Source: an uncultured Clostridia bacterium
Lineage (GTDB): Bacteria; Bacillota; Clostridia; Christensenellales; Borkfalkiaceae
Direction of reading: 5' to 3'
Length of the DNA: 5,703 bases
Assembly: GCA_934254755.1 (NCBI GenBank)
Contig: CAKQMM010000087.1
Span: 1-5,703 of the forward strand
Positions 5,119 through 5,703 of this stretch are shown piece after piece. Under the pieces are notes generated by a model, which was not told the origin of the DNA, did not search any database, and saw only the letters and a list, made by a program, of their open reading frames with translations. Each line of letters begins with the position of its first letter. Position 1 is the first letter of the stretch. A program made the translations under genes and the position numbers.

Positions 5119-5210
5119 TTCGGCGTTTTACGGCGCGATTTTTGAGTTTATGCGGGCAAAATAGCGTAAACGGTTGCGTTTTCAAGCAAGCGTTTGCCTT
5201 TTACGCCGAA
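5119..5210. repeat. Structured segment bounded by an 8-bp inverted repeat
   Basis: TTCGGCGT (5119-5126) is the inverse complement of ACGCCGAA (5203-5210). Inside, GTTTATGC (5146-5153) can pair with GCGTAAAC (5164-5171) with one G-T pair, or alternatively GGCAAA (5155-5160) with TTTGCC (5193-5198). The two inner options overlap and compete. No known RNA family is recognised. Confidence 0.4.
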
Positions 5211-5237
5211 ACATTGGTGAAAATTAAAAATAAATTG

Positions 5238-5266
5238 TTGTAAAAGTAGAAAATGTGTGGTATACT
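5238..5266 (+). promoter_or_regulatory. Promoter of the SPFH gene (TTGTAA-17-TATACT, extended -10)
   Basis: TTGTAA (5238-5243) and TATACT (5261-5266) are 17 bases apart, and TGG directly before the -10 gives the extended TGn motif. Transcription should start near 5273, leaving a leader of about 64 nt. The surrounding DNA is AT-rich, which also fits a promoter. Confidence 0.68.
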
Positions 5267-5277
5267 TATCTACGAAT

Positions 5278-5323
5278 AAAAAGTTTTACATATACTTTTT
5301 AAATAAAGGCGTTTTTTAAACGC
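5278..5323 (+). promoter_or_regulatory. Two hairpins in the 5' leader of the SPFH gene
   Basis: AAAAAGT (5278-5284) pairs with ACTTTTT (5294-5300), and GCGTTT (5309-5314) pairs with AAACGC (5318-5323) around TTT. The second ends 3 bases before the ribosome binding site core GGAGG (5327-5331). They may influence initiation or mRNA stability; no known regulator class is recognised. Confidence 0.35.
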
Positions 5324-5336
5324 GGCGGAGGATAAT

Positions 5337-5703
5337 ATGGCTTTATTCAGGCTTAATATCGAATGGGCTGACGATAGCAGAAATACCCTTGTTTACAAAT
5401 ACCCTTTTAAAAAATCGGGCAGAGAAGTCAACGATAAATCTACCCTTACGGTAAGAGAATCGCAGTGTGCGGTTTTCGTTTATAAAGGACAGATTGCGGA
5501 CGTTTTCGGCCCCGGTTTGTATAACTTAAAGACGGAAATTTTCCCGATACTTACTAAACTTGCGGCGTGGAAGTACAAATTCGAAACTCCCATCACGCTT
5601 GACGTTTACTTTATCAACACTAAACAGTTTACCGACGTTAAGTGGGGCACCCAAAACCCCATTATCGTTCGCGACCCCGAATTCGGCGTTATAAGGGTAA
5701 GGG
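5337..5703 (+). CDS. SPFH/stomatin-like protein of the YdjI (COG4260) type, N-terminal part
   Basis: 122 codons are visible before the right edge cuts the gene. The protein starts MALFRLNIEWADDSRNTLVY and shows features I associate with the YdjI-type SPFH family: 'ESQCAVFVYKGQIADVFGPG' (41-60), 'LYNL' (61-64), 'FPILTKL' (69-75), 'TLDVYFINTKQF' (87-98) and 'VKWGTQNPIIVRDPEFGV' (101-118). Members are several hundred residues long, often with a C-terminal zinc ribbon, which would lie outside the window. Bacillus YdjI lies near a PspA-like gene and is linked to membrane stress; a similar role here is inference only. The ATG is 5 bases after GGAGG. The gene has its own promoter and is separated from rplL by a terminator, so it is not part of the ribosomal operon. 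No N-terminal signal peptide or membrane segment is seen. Confidence 0.82.
   Translation, partial: MALFRLNIEWADDSRNTLVYKYPFKKSGREVNDKSTLTVRESQCAVFVYKGQIADVFGPGLYNLKTEIFPILTKLAAWKYKFETPITLDVYFINTKQFTDVKWGTQNPIIVRDPEFGVIRVR

Larger units (their letters stand above)
5018..5336. other. 319-base gene-free region after rplL
   Basis: No convincing gene is present on either strand. In order it holds the rplL terminator (5036-5067), a perfect 11-bp inverted repeat (5073-5113), a segment able to fold over about 92 nt (5119-5210), an AT-rich stretch leading to a promoter with extended -10 (5238-5266), and two small hairpins (5278-5300 and 5309-5323) before the ribosome binding site of the SPFH gene. 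Confidence 0.7.

Overview
The window is a ribosomal-protein and transcription-factor locus from a bacterium, most probably a Bacillota (Clostridia-like) lineage of moderate G+C. Four things point there: the gene order rpmG-secE-nusG-rplK-rplA-rplJ-rplL, the four-cysteine form of L33, a short single-span SecE, and an L10-leader RNA of the Firmicutes attenuator type. Genus cannot be told from this window.

Layout: (1) 1-1360, minus strand: trkA, the NAD-binding regulatory subunit of a Trk/Ktr-type potassium uptake system, lacking only its last few codons at the left edge. (2) 1361-1597: divergent intergenic region with a promoter firing left into trkA (possibly giving a leaderless mRNA) and a strong TTGACA-17-TAAAAT promoter firing right. 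(3) 1598-2614: rpmG, secE and nusG, closely packed. (4) 2615-3879: rplK and rplA, each preceded by a short RNA element that resembles the L1-binding site of 23S rRNA (GTGGGAG ... ACCAC). (5) 3880-4099: a near-consensus promoter and an L10-type leader with a terminator and a 15-position competing antiterminator helix. (6) 4100-5017: rplJ and rplL, followed by a strong intrinsic terminator. (7) 5018-5336: 319 bases without a gene, holding that terminator, two unexplained inverted-repeat structures and a promoter with an extended -10. (8) 5337-5703: the start of an SPFH/stomatin-like gene of the YdjI / COG4260 type, cut by the right edge.

How it works together: the rightward genes supply parts of the ribosome (L33; the L1 stalk protein; and L11, L10 and L7/L12, which form the factor-binding stalk base and stalk), part of the Sec translocon (SecE), and NusG, which acts on RNA polymerase. 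Control appears to be by feedback: excess L1 can bind both L1-like elements and lower rplK and rplA translation, and excess L10-L12 complex can bind the rplJ leader and favour termination. The rpoB-rpoC genes that usually follow rplL are absent here; a terminator and an unrelated membrane-associated gene follow instead.

I see no mobile element, CRISPR array, tRNA or rRNA, and no wholly new system. The points of interest are the RNA control elements, the leaderless-looking trkA start, the rplL-downstream break in gene order, and two unexplained structured segments after rplL.
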